This document shows positions 36,316-45,475 of a stretch of DNA of 64,000 nt, piece by piece. How positions within the stretch are numbered: position 1 is the first letter of the stretch; every line of letters begins with the position of its first letter. The notes beneath the pieces were generated by a model that saw only the letters and a program-made list of their open reading frames with translations, was not told where the DNA came from and ran no database searches. The position numbers were made by a program, and so were the translations under genes. The stretch comes from Colwellia sp. PAMC 21821 (GTDB taxonomy: Bacteria > Pseudomonadota > Gammaproteobacteria > Enterobacterales > Alteromonadaceae): assembly GCF_002077175.1 (NCBI RefSeq), contig NZ_CP014943.1, positions 1,984,001 through 2,048,000 of the forward strand, read 5' to 3'.

Positions 36316-36759
36316 TTATTTTTGCGCTAACAGTTTATCGAGATTGTTAGCAAATGCTTGTCGATCACCCTGGCTGATAGGTGGTGCTCCACCTGTTTCT
36401 ATACCGCTAGAGCGCAGTGTATCCATAAAATCACGCATGTTAAGCCGTTGACGGATATTTGCCTCAGTGTAGAGTTCACCTCTAGGATTCAGTGCTAAAC
36501 AACCTTTTTCAACCACTTCTGCAGCTAAAGGTATGTCTGCCGTTATGACTAAATCATTGGCTTCGGCGCGTTTAACAATTTCATCATCGGCTACATCAAA
36601 GCCAGCGGTAACTTGCACAAAGTTAATCACCTTTGAAGGTGGCACTTTTAAATAATGATTTGCCAATAATGTCGTGGGTGTTTGTGTGCGCTCTGCTGCT
36701 CGAAACAAGATCTCTTTAATGACTACCGGACAAGAGTCGGCATCAACCCAAATTTTCAT
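36316..36759 (-). CDS. yaiI: YaiI/YqxD family protein (DUF188)
   Basis: The 147-residue PIN-like protein begins [18 protein letters not shown] and contains [13 protein letters not shown] and an NPRGE motif; the acidic residues suggest a metal site. Nuclease activity is suspected but not established for the family. Length is normal. It is convergent with the helicase and divergent from the thioesterase. Confidence 0.9.
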   Translation of the reverse strand: MKIWVDADSCPVVIKEILFRAAERTQTPTTLLANHYLKVPPSKVINFVQVTAGFDVADDEIVKRAEANDLVITADIPLAAEVVEKGCLALNPRGELYTEANIRQRLNMRDFMDTLRSSGIETGGAPPISQGDRQAFANNLDKLLAQK

Positions 36760-36881
36760 GCTTTACCTTTAAATACTAACAATAATATAACTAGTGGTAA
36801 TGTAACGCTAAATATCGTGTAATGTAAGCTCTGTTAAGCGCTAATTACCCATAAGTACACATACTCTAACTAGGACGAACA

Positions 36882-37358
36882 ATGAACCAACCACAACGCG
36901 ATATAACCTTAAGATTTTTAGCTGAGCCACAAGACGTAAACTTTGGCGGTAAAGTCCATGGTGGTGCGGTAATGAAATGGATCGATTTAGCAGCTTACGC
37001 CTGTGCAGCAGGTTGGAGTGGCCGTTATTGTGTGACCGCATATGCCGGTGGCATTCGTTTTATAGCGCCGATTCATGTCGGCAGTTTAGTTGAAGTTGAA
37101 GCTAAGGTTATTTATACCGGAAACTCTTCCATGCATATAGCATTGGAAGTTAATGCTTGTGATCCTAAGTCGTTAAATCGTCGGTTAACTACACACTGTA
37201 TCGTGATCATGGTTGCTGTTGATCAAAACGGGCAGTCTGAACGTATCCCTGAATGGATACCAAAAACAGATGCAGATATAAAGCAGCATGAAAGTGCAAA
37301 AAAATTAATGGAAATGCGTAAACAGATCGGCGAAGAGATGCAAATTTTTGTAGAATAG
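36882..37358 (+). CDS. Acyl-CoA thioesterase, hotdog fold
   Basis: The 158-residue protein of the YciA/ACOT type begins with an HDIG-like strand region and the motif NFGGKVHGGAVMKWIDLAAY with the catalytic acidic residue. It hydrolyses acyl-CoA to free fatty acid and CoA in the cytosol. The chain-length preference cannot be read from the sequence. It is followed at 31 bases by a DUF2750 gene. Confidence 0.88.
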   Translation: MNQPQRDITLRFLAEPQDVNFGGKVHGGAVMKWIDLAAYACAAGWSGRYCVTAYAGGIRFIAPIHVGSLVEVEAKVIYTGNSSMHIALEVNACDPKSLNRRLTTHCIVIMVAVDQNGQSERIPEWIPKTDADIKQHESAKKLMEMRKQIGEEMQIFVE

Positions 37359-37389
37359 CGTTACTCAATAAACTTGTTCAGGATTTCAT

Positions 37390-37779
37390 GTGTTAGAGCC
37401 AGATAAAATTAAACAAATATTGCAAATGGATGATGCACAACGAGCCGCTTACTTCCTCAATGAGGCAGTAAGCCAAAGCGAGTTATGGATTTTAACCGAT
37501 GAGCACGGCTGTGTAATGCTCAACACGGAAGATGAAGATTGTGTGCCCGTTTGGCCTAATAAAGAGTTTGCTCAAGCTTGGGCTACTGATGGTTGGGAAG
37601 CTTGCCAACCTGAGGCTATCTCTTTAAATAAATGGTTTAGTCGTTGGACTCATGGTTTAACTGATGATGAACTCGCTATTGTGGTATTTCCAAGCCAAGA
37701 CGAGCAAGGGTTAATCTTTTACCCTGACGAACTTGAGCATGAACTTAAACAAAAACAACACTCGATTAATAAGCGATAA
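37390..37779 (+). CDS. DUF2750 family protein
   Basis: The 129-residue acidic protein contains the DUF2750 pattern of conserved tryptophans and acidic residues (SELWILTDEHGCVML, VWPNKEFAQAWATDGWE, WFSRWTHGLTDDEL). Its function is unknown. The start is GTG 37390, as the nearby ATG at 37388 runs into a stop. It ends 6 bases before the second helicase, so the two are probably cotranscribed. Confidence 0.82.
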   Translation: MLEPDKIKQILQMDDAQRAAYFLNEAVSQSELWILTDEHGCVMLNTEDEDCVPVWPNKEFAQAWATDGWEACQPEAISLNKWFSRWTHGLTDDELAIVVFPSQDEQGLIFYPDELEHELKQKQHSINKR

Positions 37780-37785
37780 ATAAGC

Positions 37786-39033
37786 ATGAGTTTTTCGTCC
37801 CTAGCATTAGATAAATCATTAACTGATGCTGTTAAAGCCTTAGGCTATGATCAGCCAACGCCTATTCAGCTGCAGGCCATTCCTGCTATTTTAGCCAATA
37901 AAGACATTATGGCGGGAGCACAAACTGGCACAGGTAAAACCGCTGCGTTTGCTTTACCTATTCTGCAACGCTTAGGCGAGAATATTCCTGCTGCAAGACC
38001 TATAAGAGCACTTGTATTAACCCCGACACGTGAGCTGGCTCAGCAAGTGTATAAAAGCTTTGTTAGTTATGCTGAAAACACCGAGCTTAATATTGCCGTT
38101 GCGTATGGCGGCGTTAGTATTAAGCCGCAAATTGAAGCCATAGAGAAAGGTGCTGACATACTCATCGCCACGCCTGGCCGTTTGTTAGATCATATAGTTA
38201 CAGGCAGTGTGTTATTGATTCATCTCGAAACTATTGTGTTTGATGAAGCCGACCGCATGTTAGATATGGGCTTTAAAGATGAAATAGACCGAATTTTAAA
38301 TCGGCTACCGCCCAAGCGTCAGACATTACTGTTTTCAGCCACTTTTGATGATGCTATTTTCAAACTCAGCAAAACTTTACTTAATGATCCTGAGCTTATT
38401 GAAGTTAGTGAACGTAATACCGCAGCTACAAAAGTCGAACAAATTGTTTATACCGTGGACAGCGATCGCAAACGCGAGCTAACGTCATTTCTAATTGGTT
38501 CTAAAAACTGGCAACAAGTGCTTATTTTTACTCGTACAAAAATTGGCGCTGATGAACTCGCGAAAGAAATGTCTAAAGACGGCATTAAAACTCAATCGAT
38601 ACATGGTGATAAATCACAAGGTGCGCGTGATAAAGCCTTGGCTGAGTTTAAAGCGGGTAAAACTAGGGCGTTGGTCGCCACAGATGTTGCCGCACGAGGT
38701 ATCGACATTAGTGATTTACGTTATGTTATTAATTACGAACTTCCCTATATTGCTGAAGACTACATTCACCGTATTGGCCGAACAGGACGAGCAGGTAATG
38801 AAGGTTTAGCTATTTCTTTAATGAGCCCGTCAGAAACGTGGTTGTTGGAAGCGGTAGAAAAAGTATTAGACACACGTTTAATGCAACAATGGCTACCAGG
38901 CTACGAACCCGATCTAACCAAAAAAGACGCCCCCGCGAGAAAGAATACGTTAGGGCAACAAAAGAAACACGGCCGACAAAAAGCCTTTGGTGATAAAAAC
39001 AAGGCTAAGCCTAATAAGCCACGTCGTCGTTAA
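37786..39033 (+). CDS. RhlE-like DEAD-box RNA helicase, second copy
   Basis: The 415-residue helicase has all DEAD-box motifs: [49 protein letters not shown] and [10 protein letters not shown]. The basic C-terminal tail (KKHGRQKAFGDKNKAK... ending RRR) is shorter than in the helicase at 34901. The two are clearly related but not recent copies, judging by their differing sequence. It is followed by a terminator. Confidence 0.92.
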   Translation: MSFSSLALDKSLTDAVKALGYDQPTPIQLQAIPAILANKDIMAGAQTGTGKTAAFALPILQRLGENIPAARPIRALVLTPTRELAQQVYKSFVSYAENTELNIAVAYGGVSIKPQIEAIEKGADILIATPGRLLDHIVTGSVLLIHLETIVFDEADRMLDMGFKDEIDRILNRLPPKRQTLLFSATFDDAIFKLSKTLLNDPELIEVSERNTAATKVEQIVYTVDSDRKRELTSFLIGSKNWQQVLIFTRTKIGADELAKEMSKDGIKTQSIHGDKSQGARDKALAEFKAGKTRALVATDVAARGIDISDLRYVINYELPYIAEDYIHRIGRTGRAGNEGLAISLMSPSETWLLEAVEKVLDTRLMQQWLPGYEPDLTKKDAPARKNTLGQQKKHGRQKAFGDKNKAKPNKPRRR

Positions 39034-39052
39034 TATAAAACGTGAGAAAATT

Positions 39053-39083
39053 TAAAAGTCGAATTAAAAAAATTCGGCTTTTT
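39053..39083 (+). terminator. Rho-independent terminator after the second helicase
   Basis: The stem AAAAGTCGAATT / AATTCGGCTTTT with an A-rich loop is followed by T, 20 bases past the stop codon. Confidence 0.8.
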
Positions 39084-39090
39084 ATGTTCA

Positions 39091-39270
39091 GGCCTCTCTC
39101 AGACATCCTGTCTTTCGAGGCATTAGTTCATCTCGGTAATTGCTCCTGCATTACTCTAATGACTTACTTCCCTGTAAGAACATGCACGTCGAAGAACGGT
39201 ATGTCACGATCACATGGCCGTTCCTAGTCATCCATGACTCCACGGCATTAGTACATCCATGTACGTCGAT
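39091..39270. repeat. Cluster of small hairpins with CATCC-type loops
   Basis: The stretch contains AGACATCCTGTCT (39101), CTTAC..GTAAG around TTCCCT (39163), GAACGG..CCGTTC (39194-39223), AGTCATCCATGACT (39226) and GTACATCCATGTAC (39251). Stems vary in sequence while the TCC loop core stays. It also shares AATTGCTCCTGCATT with the MITE-like element at 34377-34634. No coding function is apparent. Confidence 0.65.
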
Positions 39271-39290
39271 GTGAAAGAGTGACGAAAACG

Positions 39291-39571
39291 TTAAAGGGTA
39301 AATAAATAAGCGACCAATTCGTTATATTCTGCAAAAAAATTACTACGATCTAATGATTTACTATCAATTAAATACTTACCGTTAACCACCATGGTTGGCA
39401 CGCTGGTCAGTAATAAGAGAAATATTCAGTTAACTCAGGTGTTGAAGTTTTCTTTTCCGCCACTACGCGATAGTGTTTCCCTGCTTCGAAGGTGGTAGAA
39501 AAACTCGTAAAACTGGTAGCGAATAAAAGCGTTATTGCACATGTACCGATGGTTTTTATTAAGTTAGTCAT
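39291..39571 (-). pseudogene. dsbA: dsbA remnant with internal deletion
   Basis: ATG 39571 opens a signal peptide, then DsbA-like FEAGKHYRVV...ELTEYFSYY. The frame then stops at once (TGA). In a shifted frame the sequence resumes with the DsbA C-terminal cis-proline loop TSVPTMVVNGKYLI and runs to a stop at 39291. The CPHC active site and the helical domain, about 115 codons, are missing. The junction lies in TTACTG, which would have stood at both breakpoints. The product cannot be an oxidase. An intact periplasmic DsbA is presumably encoded elsewhere. Confidence 0.82.
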
Positions 39572-39755
39572 ACCTTTCCTTAACAATCTCATAGGTAGAC
39601 GCAACATAAACCAGAATGTTCTCAGAAAATGTAAAAAATAGTGTCAATAGCTTGTTATTGCAGGCTTATTGAATATTGTTAGCTTATTTTTAATGACTTT
39701 ATTGGTGACATAGTGTCTTAATAGAACAAGGACATGCAAAAATAAGTATCAGGCA

Positions 39756-41153
39756 ATGAAATTACCAATTTTTACTATCATCCTTCTACTCTTTACTTGT
39801 TTCAATACTTCGGCAAGTGAAGCCGCAACTGCGACAATTTCACTGACGGAACATTGGGTTGGATATGCTGCTATTGCTATCTTCGTTGTTGCTTATATTG
39901 TCGTAATTTTTGAAGAACAACTGCACATGCGAAAATCAAAACCTATGCTGTTAGCGGCGGGCGTTATTTGGTTCTTAGTGGCTATTGTTTACCAACAAAT
40001 GGGAGATAATCATTCCGCTGCCGTCGCAATTAGGCATAACTTTCTTGAATACGCTGAGTTATTTTTCTTTCTACTAGTGGCGATGACCTATATCAACTCC
40101 ATGCTTGAACGTGAGGTTTTTGATGCCTTGCGAGACAGACTCATTATTAAAGGTTTAAGTTATCGTAAGTTATTTTGGTTAACGGGGATGTTGGCATTTT
40201 TTATTTCTCCTGTTGCCGATAATTTAACAACAGCACTGATCATGTGCGCGGTTATCTTAGCGGTTGGAAAAGATCAGCCTAAATTTATTGCTATTGGCTG
40301 TGTCAATATTGTTATAGCAGCAAATGCTGGCGGCGCCTTTAGTCCGTTCGGCGACATAACAACCTTGATGGTTTGGCAGAAAGGTCTGGTCGAGTTTGGA
40401 GATTTCTTCAAATTATTCCTGCCTTCATTAGTCAACTACTTAGTGCCAGCATTTATTATGCAATTTGCTTTGCCTTTAGGTAGGCCTGCAGCAATATCAT
40501 CAGCGCCAGTACAAATCAAAAAAGGTGGCCTAGTTATTGTTGGCTTATTTTTGCTGACCATTATTACTGCCGTTAGTTTTCATAATTTTCTAAATATTCC
40601 GCCAGTATTTGGCATGATGACCGGACTAGCATATTTAAAATTATATGCTTATTACTTGCGTGAATTTAACAATACTCATATTGATAAATCAGACTTACCG
40701 ACCAGTCATTCTGTCGAAGATGATTTTGATATTTTTGATAAAATTGCCAAAGCAGAGTGGGATACCTTGTTCTTTTTCTACGGTGTGATTTTAGCGGTAG
40801 GCGGTTTAGGGTTTATTGGTTATTTAACGTTAACATCGAATTTTATTTACGGTGAGTTAGGGGCAACTACCGCAAATATTCTCGTGGGGCTATTGTCAGC
40901 CATTGTTGATAATATTCCAGTAATGTTTGCTGTATTGTCAATGCAACCGGATATGAGCCAATGGCAGTGGTTACTGGTGACATTAACGGCTGGGGTAGGT
41001 GGTAGCTTGCTGTCTATCGGCTCAGCAGCTGGTGTGGCGTTAATGGGGCAAGCACGGGGGCAATATACTTTCTTTAGCCATCTTAAGTGGACACCGGTTA
41101 TCGCTTTAGGCTACGTCGCCAGCATTGGCATGCACTTTTGGCTTAACGGCTAG
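39756..41153 (+). CDS. nhaD: Sodium:proton antiporter NhaD
   Basis: The 465-residue membrane protein has a signal-like first segment (LLLFTCFNTSASEA) followed by about 12 hydrophobic segments. Motifs seen include FISPVADNLTTALI, NAGGAFSPFGDITTLMVWQKG and VDNIPVMFAVLSM of the NhaD/ArsB-like ion transporter superfamily. It exports Na+ or Li+ in exchange for H+, in line with a marine host. It is transcribed alone. Confidence 0.93.
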   Translation: MKLPIFTIILLLFTCFNTSASEAATATISLTEHWVGYAAIAIFVVAYIVVIFEEQLHMRKSKPMLLAAGVIWFLVAIVYQQMGDNHSAAVAIRHNFLEYAELFFFLLVAMTYINSMLEREVFDALRDRLIIKGLSYRKLFWLTGMLAFFISPVADNLTTALIMCAVILAVGKDQPKFIAIGCVNIVIAANAGGAFSPFGDITTLMVWQKGLVEFGDFFKLFLPSLVNYLVPAFIMQFALPLGRPAAISSAPVQIKKGGLVIVGLFLLTIITAVSFHNFLNIPPVFGMMTGLAYLKLYAYYLREFNNTHIDKSDLPTSHSVEDDFDIFDKIAKAEWDTLFFFYGVILAVGGLGFIGYLTLTSNFIYGELGATTANILVGLLSAIVDNIPVMFAVLSMQPDMSQWQWLLVTLTAGVGGSLLSIGSAAGVALMGQARGQYTFFSHLKWTPVIALGYVASIGMHFWLNG

Positions 41154-41218
41154 TTTATGCTTGATAACTCAATACTAAACAGTGATATTAAAGCTGCTTA
41201 GTATTGAAATAAATAGGC

Positions 41219-42346
41219 CTATGTTAAGCACCAAATTTGTGCTGACTGATGAGCCCTTTTACGCGTGCTATCGTTGTTGTCGGTATCATCGATACTTTGT
41301 CTTATATCCTCATTAACCGTGGCCCATAAATAATAACTATGTTCAGTGATGCCACAAACAATATTGGAACAATTGAGTTGATTTATCTTATTATGTAACT
41401 GCAGGGGTCTCGCGGGACCATTGTGGCCTAACCTATCTATATTTCCTTTGGTGTAGTCAGAAATACACATTGCCAAATCGCCATTGTTATAATAAACCGT
41501 GACTTGTCTTGCTAATCGATGCAAGTTTTCCATTGGCTGGTCAAGCTCAAAAATATTATCATCAACATCAGGAGCACACATAAATATGTGATGAAATAAT
41601 TGAGGTAAGTTTTTCTGATTATTCACCTCATGTAATGAATTTACAGCATGTTGTAAAACATAATTACCCATTGAATGACACAGTAAATGTAGTTGTTGAC
41701 CACATTCCTTTTTTTCGGGGTCTTTATCTTTAGGTCTAAGAGTCATGAGAAAGTCACGCAACTTAAGAAATCCACGAGCCACCGCTATGCCAGAATCTTC
41801 AGCATCGCTGCGGTCAGATAAATAAGCTTTGTTTTTCATCATCTTACCATTTGATGGCCAGGTAAAAAGAAACACGCTGGTATCTTTTAAGTCTTCAATA
41901 TCTTGTGAATGGCGGTTTAACATTAATTCTAACGCCATAGCAGAGGCTAACGCTTCAAACCAATCAACATTAAAACCATGAATGAAAACGACCATATCTC
42001 GCTTTAATTCCATTTGTTTTTTAAGCGCAATAAATGCCTTGGTAGAAGCAAGTACAGCATTTGTATCTAGTGAGGAGTCTTCTGGTTCTTTAAAAGCGCA
42101 GGTAGTATGTTTTTTTCTTAATTTATCTTCAATATAGCTAGATAAAGCCTCGCCATCGCCACTGCGCTTATGAACTTTATTACTCAGGAAGTGTTTTATC
42201 TTATTGAGGCTAACATCGACCGAAACTCGGCCAAAGCGTAAATTATTTGATCGATCTGAGCTAAAGTCTTGTCCGTAACTGTCGGGAGACCAACGATCAC
42301 CAATATGGTTTCTGTTAGTGGCATAATATAACGTTAATGTAAGCAT
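41219..42346 (-). CDS. DUF900-type alpha/beta hydrolase
   Basis: The 375-residue protein contains the DUF900 pattern: LYYATNRN near the start, VVFIHGFNVDWFEALASAMALE, FTWPSNG, LLCHSMGNYVLQHA (the serine nucleophile, in CHSMG rather than GHSMG), MCAPDVDD, and a late His. No signal peptide is seen. Substrate unknown. It is the last of three consecutive minus-strand genes (43143, 42860, 42346), which may form an operon. Confidence 0.85.
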   Translation of the reverse strand: MLTLTLYYATNRNHIGDRWSPDSYGQDFSSDRSNNLRFGRVSVDVSLNKIKHFLSNKVHKRSGDGEALSSYIEDKLRKKHTTCAFKEPEDSSLDTNAVLASTKAFIALKKQMELKRDMVVFIHGFNVDWFEALASAMALELMLNRHSQDIEDLKDTSVFLFTWPSNGKMMKNKAYLSDRSDAEDSGIAVARGFLKLRDFLMTLRPKDKDPEKKECGQQLHLLCHSMGNYVLQHAVNSLHEVNNQKNLPQLFHHIFMCAPDVDDNIFELDQPMENLHRLARQVTVYYNNGDLAMCISDYTKGNIDRLGHNGPARPLQLHNKINQLNCSNIVCGITEHSYYLWATVNEDIRQSIDDTDNNDSTRKRAHQSAQIWCLT

Positions 42347-42422
42347 AGGAGCATCCTGCAGAATTGAACTTAACTACGATAATTGTAGCGAAGTTTTTTT
42401 TGCTAACAAGTAAACAGGATGT

Positions 42423-42860
42423 TTATCTAGATTTTATGCGATGAATAACTTTCGTTATCAGGCTTGCTTTGCCCAGTTCTAGTGCAGCATCATCATAATT
42501 ACTATTTAATATTTTAATGCGCATAGAATAAGTTGCACCATGGCCCCAAGGCCACCAAATAACAGCTAGTGCGGGTGTTTCTTCAGTCGCTGGCTTGGTA
42601 AAAATCAGTTGTTCTTTGTTAAGATTAGCTAACTCTCCAAGTTCAGCTTTTAGTGATTCTGGCGCTTTTCTAATGTTTTTTTTATGCCACTCTTCACTCA
42701 ATAACCGACGTAAAATAGTTAATATACGGTCTTTTTTTTCCCATGAAAATTCAGCTAGTAAAGCCGATTGTTTTTCTTCCCAACGCCAGGTAAGTTCATC
42801 ACCTAAAGGTGTGGTTATTGTACTGAATATAGTGTCTTGTTGGTTTTTATTATATGACAC
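42423..42860 (-). CDS. Hypothetical protein, 145 residues
   Basis: A 145-residue soluble protein rich in charged residues, with an aromatic centre (AVIWWPWGHGATYS). The start is GTG at 42860, preceded by AAAGGA at the right distance. I do not recognise a family. It sits between the CWC protein and the DUF900 hydrolase on the same strand. Confidence 0.65.
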   Translation of the reverse strand: MSYNKNQQDTIFSTITTPLGDELTWRWEEKQSALLAEFSWEKKDRILTILRRLLSEEWHKKNIRKAPESLKAELGELANLNKEQLIFTKPATEETPALAVIWWPWGHGATYSMRIKILNSNYDDAALELGKASLITKVIHRIKSR

Positions 42861-42930
42861 AAAAATTCCTTTGCTATTGAGTGGTTTAAGTAGTTTTATT
42901 GAAAATATATTAGCACATTATTGCTACTTG

Positions 42931-43143
42931 TTAAGACCTGTCGATAATATTATCAAGGTTAAACTTGTCGATGCATTTTTTACAAATACATGACTTTCCC
43001 GCTAGTTGTTGCGGTACTTGCGCCAGTAATTCGTGCTTAATTTCACTTTTTACACACCAACAAGGTGTACTGCTGTCTACAGCGCATAAGTTATCTTTTT
43101 GGCACAAAGGGCATTGGCTGGTATTAATGTCAGGCATTGGCAT
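42931..43143 (-). CDS. Cysteine-rich CWC family protein
   Basis: A 70-residue protein with eight cysteines in metal-binding-like pairs (CPLCQ, CWC, CICKKC), the pattern of the cysteine-rich CWC family. It probably binds zinc; function unknown. Its first ~13 codons and upstream region are duplicated at 51741-51900 near topB. Confidence 0.82.
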   Translation of the reverse strand: MPMPDINTSQCPLCQKDNLCAVDSSTPCWCVKSEIKHELLAQVPQQLAGKSCICKKCIDKFNLDNIIDRS

Positions 43144-43260
43144 TATTTTTCCGTTATTTTATTATCCTTGAAAGTAGCATAACTTCACGAACAGTAAAAT
43201 ATTTAGCTGTATTATCAGGTGTAATGCTAGGTTGAATGTATAAATAAATAGTTTCAAGTG
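43101..43260 (+). repeat. Left 160-bp direct repeat bounding the accessory block
   Basis: Ungapped match to 51741-51900 at an offset of exactly 8640 bases, with about 13 mismatches in 160. It contains the 5' end of the CWC gene and its upstream region. The similarity stops abruptly after 43260, at the start of the next reading frame. Confidence 0.85.
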
Positions 43261-43695
43261 TTAGTGCCACAGTTTGAAATTGTAAAACCAAAGTATAAAG
43301 TACAACCCAAAAGTAGTTTTTTAGTATCAACAGGTGGTGGATTAAATATAAAAAACACTAAAAAACTGCTTTCAGCGCTACCACTGTCCATATCTGATAG
43401 TCAGGTAATAGTCATAATCGCGTCTCGTATTAATCGTGATATCGAGCATATTAAGTTATTTGCAAAAAATAGACTGGGGGAGCTAGTTTCCCACTGGAAG
43501 CGCAATAAAGTATTTATTAATGAAAGAGTGGTAAGAAATTGTCCAGCCTGTAACTCTGAATCCTGTGCGCCTGTTGGGAGTGATAATTTACCAAATATAG
43601 TGGCTACATTTGAATACTATAAATGGAGCAAACCCTTAGATAACTGCCCAATGACGCTTCTGGATCCAGTGGATTTCTTAGTTCGGGGATATTAA
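43258..43695 (+). CDS. Hypothetical protein, possibly 5'-truncated
   Basis: A 145-residue frame with one CPACxxxxC cluster near residue 95 (NCPACNSESC) and a hydrophobic middle strand. The GTG at 43258 lies exactly where the left direct repeat ends. There is no good ribosome binding site, and an in-frame stop lies just upstream. The gene may have lost its true 5' end when the accessory block formed. No family recognised. Confidence 0.5.
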   Translation: MLVPQFEIVKPKYKVQPKSSFLVSTGGGLNIKNTKKLLSALPLSISDSQVIVIIASRINRDIEHIKLFAKNRLGELVSHWKRNKVFINERVVRNCPACNSESCAPVGSDNLPNIVATFEYYKWSKPLDNCPMTLLDPVDFLVRGY

Positions 43696-43805
43696 GCTTG
43701 GTTACTCTTAAAGTTTATAGAGCGATACTCCTTACCTTAATTTTTAAGTATGGAGTATCACTAACTTTATCTTAGACGTTGCAATTATCAATGTTAAATT
43801 GACTG

Positions 43806-44249
43806 CTATGACAGCTTGTCGCTAATAAGATTATCGATTGCCACTTTGCCTGCGCCTGAAAAACCTAGTGACACACTAGCAGCAAGCAAAGCTAGGCCAA
43901 ACTCATAGCCATTATTAGCCATAAATAAACCATTTGCGAAGTGGACTGAAAAAATTGCCACAACCATCGTACCTGCTAATGCCATAGCGGCAGGTCTAGT
44001 AAGAAGCCCTAGAAGTAAGAACAAACCACCAAAGAACTCAGCGCTGCCTGCTAATAAAGCCATTATAAATCCTGGCGCTAAACCTATTGACTCCATCCAT
44101 TGCCCTGTTCCTTCAAGTCCATATCCACCAAATGCACCAAATAATTTTTGCGCGCCGTGGGCTATAAAGATAATACCAACGGGAATACGTAGTACCAGTG
44201 CGCTAAACCCAGCTTGAGACGTAACAAGTTTTTTTAGTAATGCTGTCAT
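43806..44249 (-). CDS. DoxX family membrane protein
   Basis: The 147-residue protein has four hydrophobic segments and the DoxX signature: RIPVGIIFIAHGAQKLFG, then GAFGGYGLEGTGQWM and GLLTRPAAMALAGTMVVAI. DoxX proteins are quinone- or redox-linked membrane proteins, often near pirins. It reads away from the pirin at 44533. It lies in the 8.5-kb block. Confidence 0.9.
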   Translation of the reverse strand: MTALLKKLVTSQAGFSALVLRIPVGIIFIAHGAQKLFGAFGGYGLEGTGQWMESIGLAPGFIMALLAGSAEFFGGLFLLLGLLTRPAAMALAGTMVVAIFSVHFANGLFMANNGYEFGLALLAASVSLGFSGAGKVAIDNLISDKLS

Positions 44250-44532
44250 GATGTGCTTCCTTTTTTCAATATATAGTAATTAGTTAATTAGGATCTTCTT
44301 TCGAAGAAGTTGAGCCTATTATTCATTACGGGGCTGAAAGATGAAATTTGTTAATTTAGTATGGAGCATTCTATAAAAGCGAACAAATATGATAGTGGGT
44401 GATTTGAGGTGTAAAATTCACAACCTCATTCTGATTTAACGAATGACTTGTTATTATTTTTGCTATGTCTATTCAGGTATAAGAGTGCTATTTTTTCCAT
44501 ACGACTAGTTTAAAACAATAGGAACAAAAATT
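44250..44532. other. Divergent promoter region, doxX / pirin
   Basis: About 280 AT-rich bases between divergent doxX and pirin genes. A LysR site is possible because a LysR gene lies downstream, but I cannot point to one. Confidence 0.35.
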
Positions 44533-45405
44533 ATGGCGAAAGTATTAAACGGTGTAGAACATGATCTTGGTGGCTTATTTGTAAAACGAGTATTACCTAA
44601 TAAAGAGAAAAAGATGGTAGGCCCTTTTATTTTCTTTGACCAGATGGGACCAAGTGACTTTCCTGCAGGAAAGGGGATCAATGTAAGACCCCATCCACAT
44701 ATTGGCTTGAGTACACTGACTTATCTGTTCGAAGGAGGTATTTTACACCGCGATTCACTCGGGAATAACTTAGAAATACACCCCGGTGATGTTAATTGGA
44801 TGACAGCAGGTAAAGGTATTACGCATTCAGAGCGTGAAACCTTCGAAGTACGAGCAAATGCGCATAGAATTAATGGGTTGCAGTGCTGGATTGCACTGCC
44901 TGAGCATATGGCTGAGATTGAACCTTCATTTACGCATGTTAAAAAGAATGAGTTACCACATTTTATGCATGAAGGCGTAATGATGCGACTCATTGTCGGC
45001 GAGGCCTATGGTATGAGCTCTCCTATAAAAAATTATTCACCGATGTTTTACATCGATATTGCAGCAAGTGAAGGTAGTCAAATTGAAAAACCACACCCGA
45101 CACAAGAAACCGCGATATTTCCTATAAGCGGTAAAGTAGAAGTGGGCGGTGTTACATACGGTGAAGGCGAATTTGTATTATTAGATGAAAGTGACACTGT
45201 TATCAACGTAGTTGAATGTGGTCGCTTTATTATGCTTGGCGGGGATAAGTTTGATCCTGTTCCACACTTATTCTGGAACTTTGTTTCATTTAGCGAAGCA
45301 CGTATTGAGCAAGCGAAGAGTGACTGGGAAAATGGTCATTTTCCAACAGTGCCAGGTGATAACAAAGAGTATATACCTTTGAAAACTAGAGTTCCTACAT
45401 CGTAA
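44533..45405 (+). CDS. Pirin family protein (bicupin)
   Basis: The 290-residue protein has the pirin N-terminal cupin, with metal ligands in VRPHPHIGLSTLTYLFEG and GITHSER, and the PirinC domain from about residue 170. Members bind Fe(II); some oxidise quercetin, others act as regulators. Shine-Dalgarno AGGA precedes ATG 44533. A second, shorter pirin lies at 46893; the two are different subfamilies. Confidence 0.92.
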   Translation: MAKVLNGVEHDLGGLFVKRVLPNKEKKMVGPFIFFDQMGPSDFPAGKGINVRPHPHIGLSTLTYLFEGGILHRDSLGNNLEIHPGDVNWMTAGKGITHSERETFEVRANAHRINGLQCWIALPEHMAEIEPSFTHVKKNELPHFMHEGVMMRLIVGEAYGMSSPIKNYSPMFYIDIAASEGSQIEKPHPTQETAIFPISGKVEVGGVTYGEGEFVLLDESDTVINVVECGRFIMLGGDKFDPVPHLFWNFVSFSEARIEQAKSDWENGHFPTVPGDNKEYIPLKTRVPTS

Positions 45406-45434
45406 TCATGCAGAGCAAGTATGTCACATGAAAG

Positions 45435-45475
45435 GTAGCGCTATTGTATATATGTATATATTTAGCGCTACTTTA
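45435..45475 (+). terminator. Hairpin terminator after the first pirin
   Basis: The stem GTAGCGCTA / TAGCGCTAC with an AT-rich 19-base loop is followed by TTT. Located 30 bases after the pirin stop. Confidence 0.65.
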
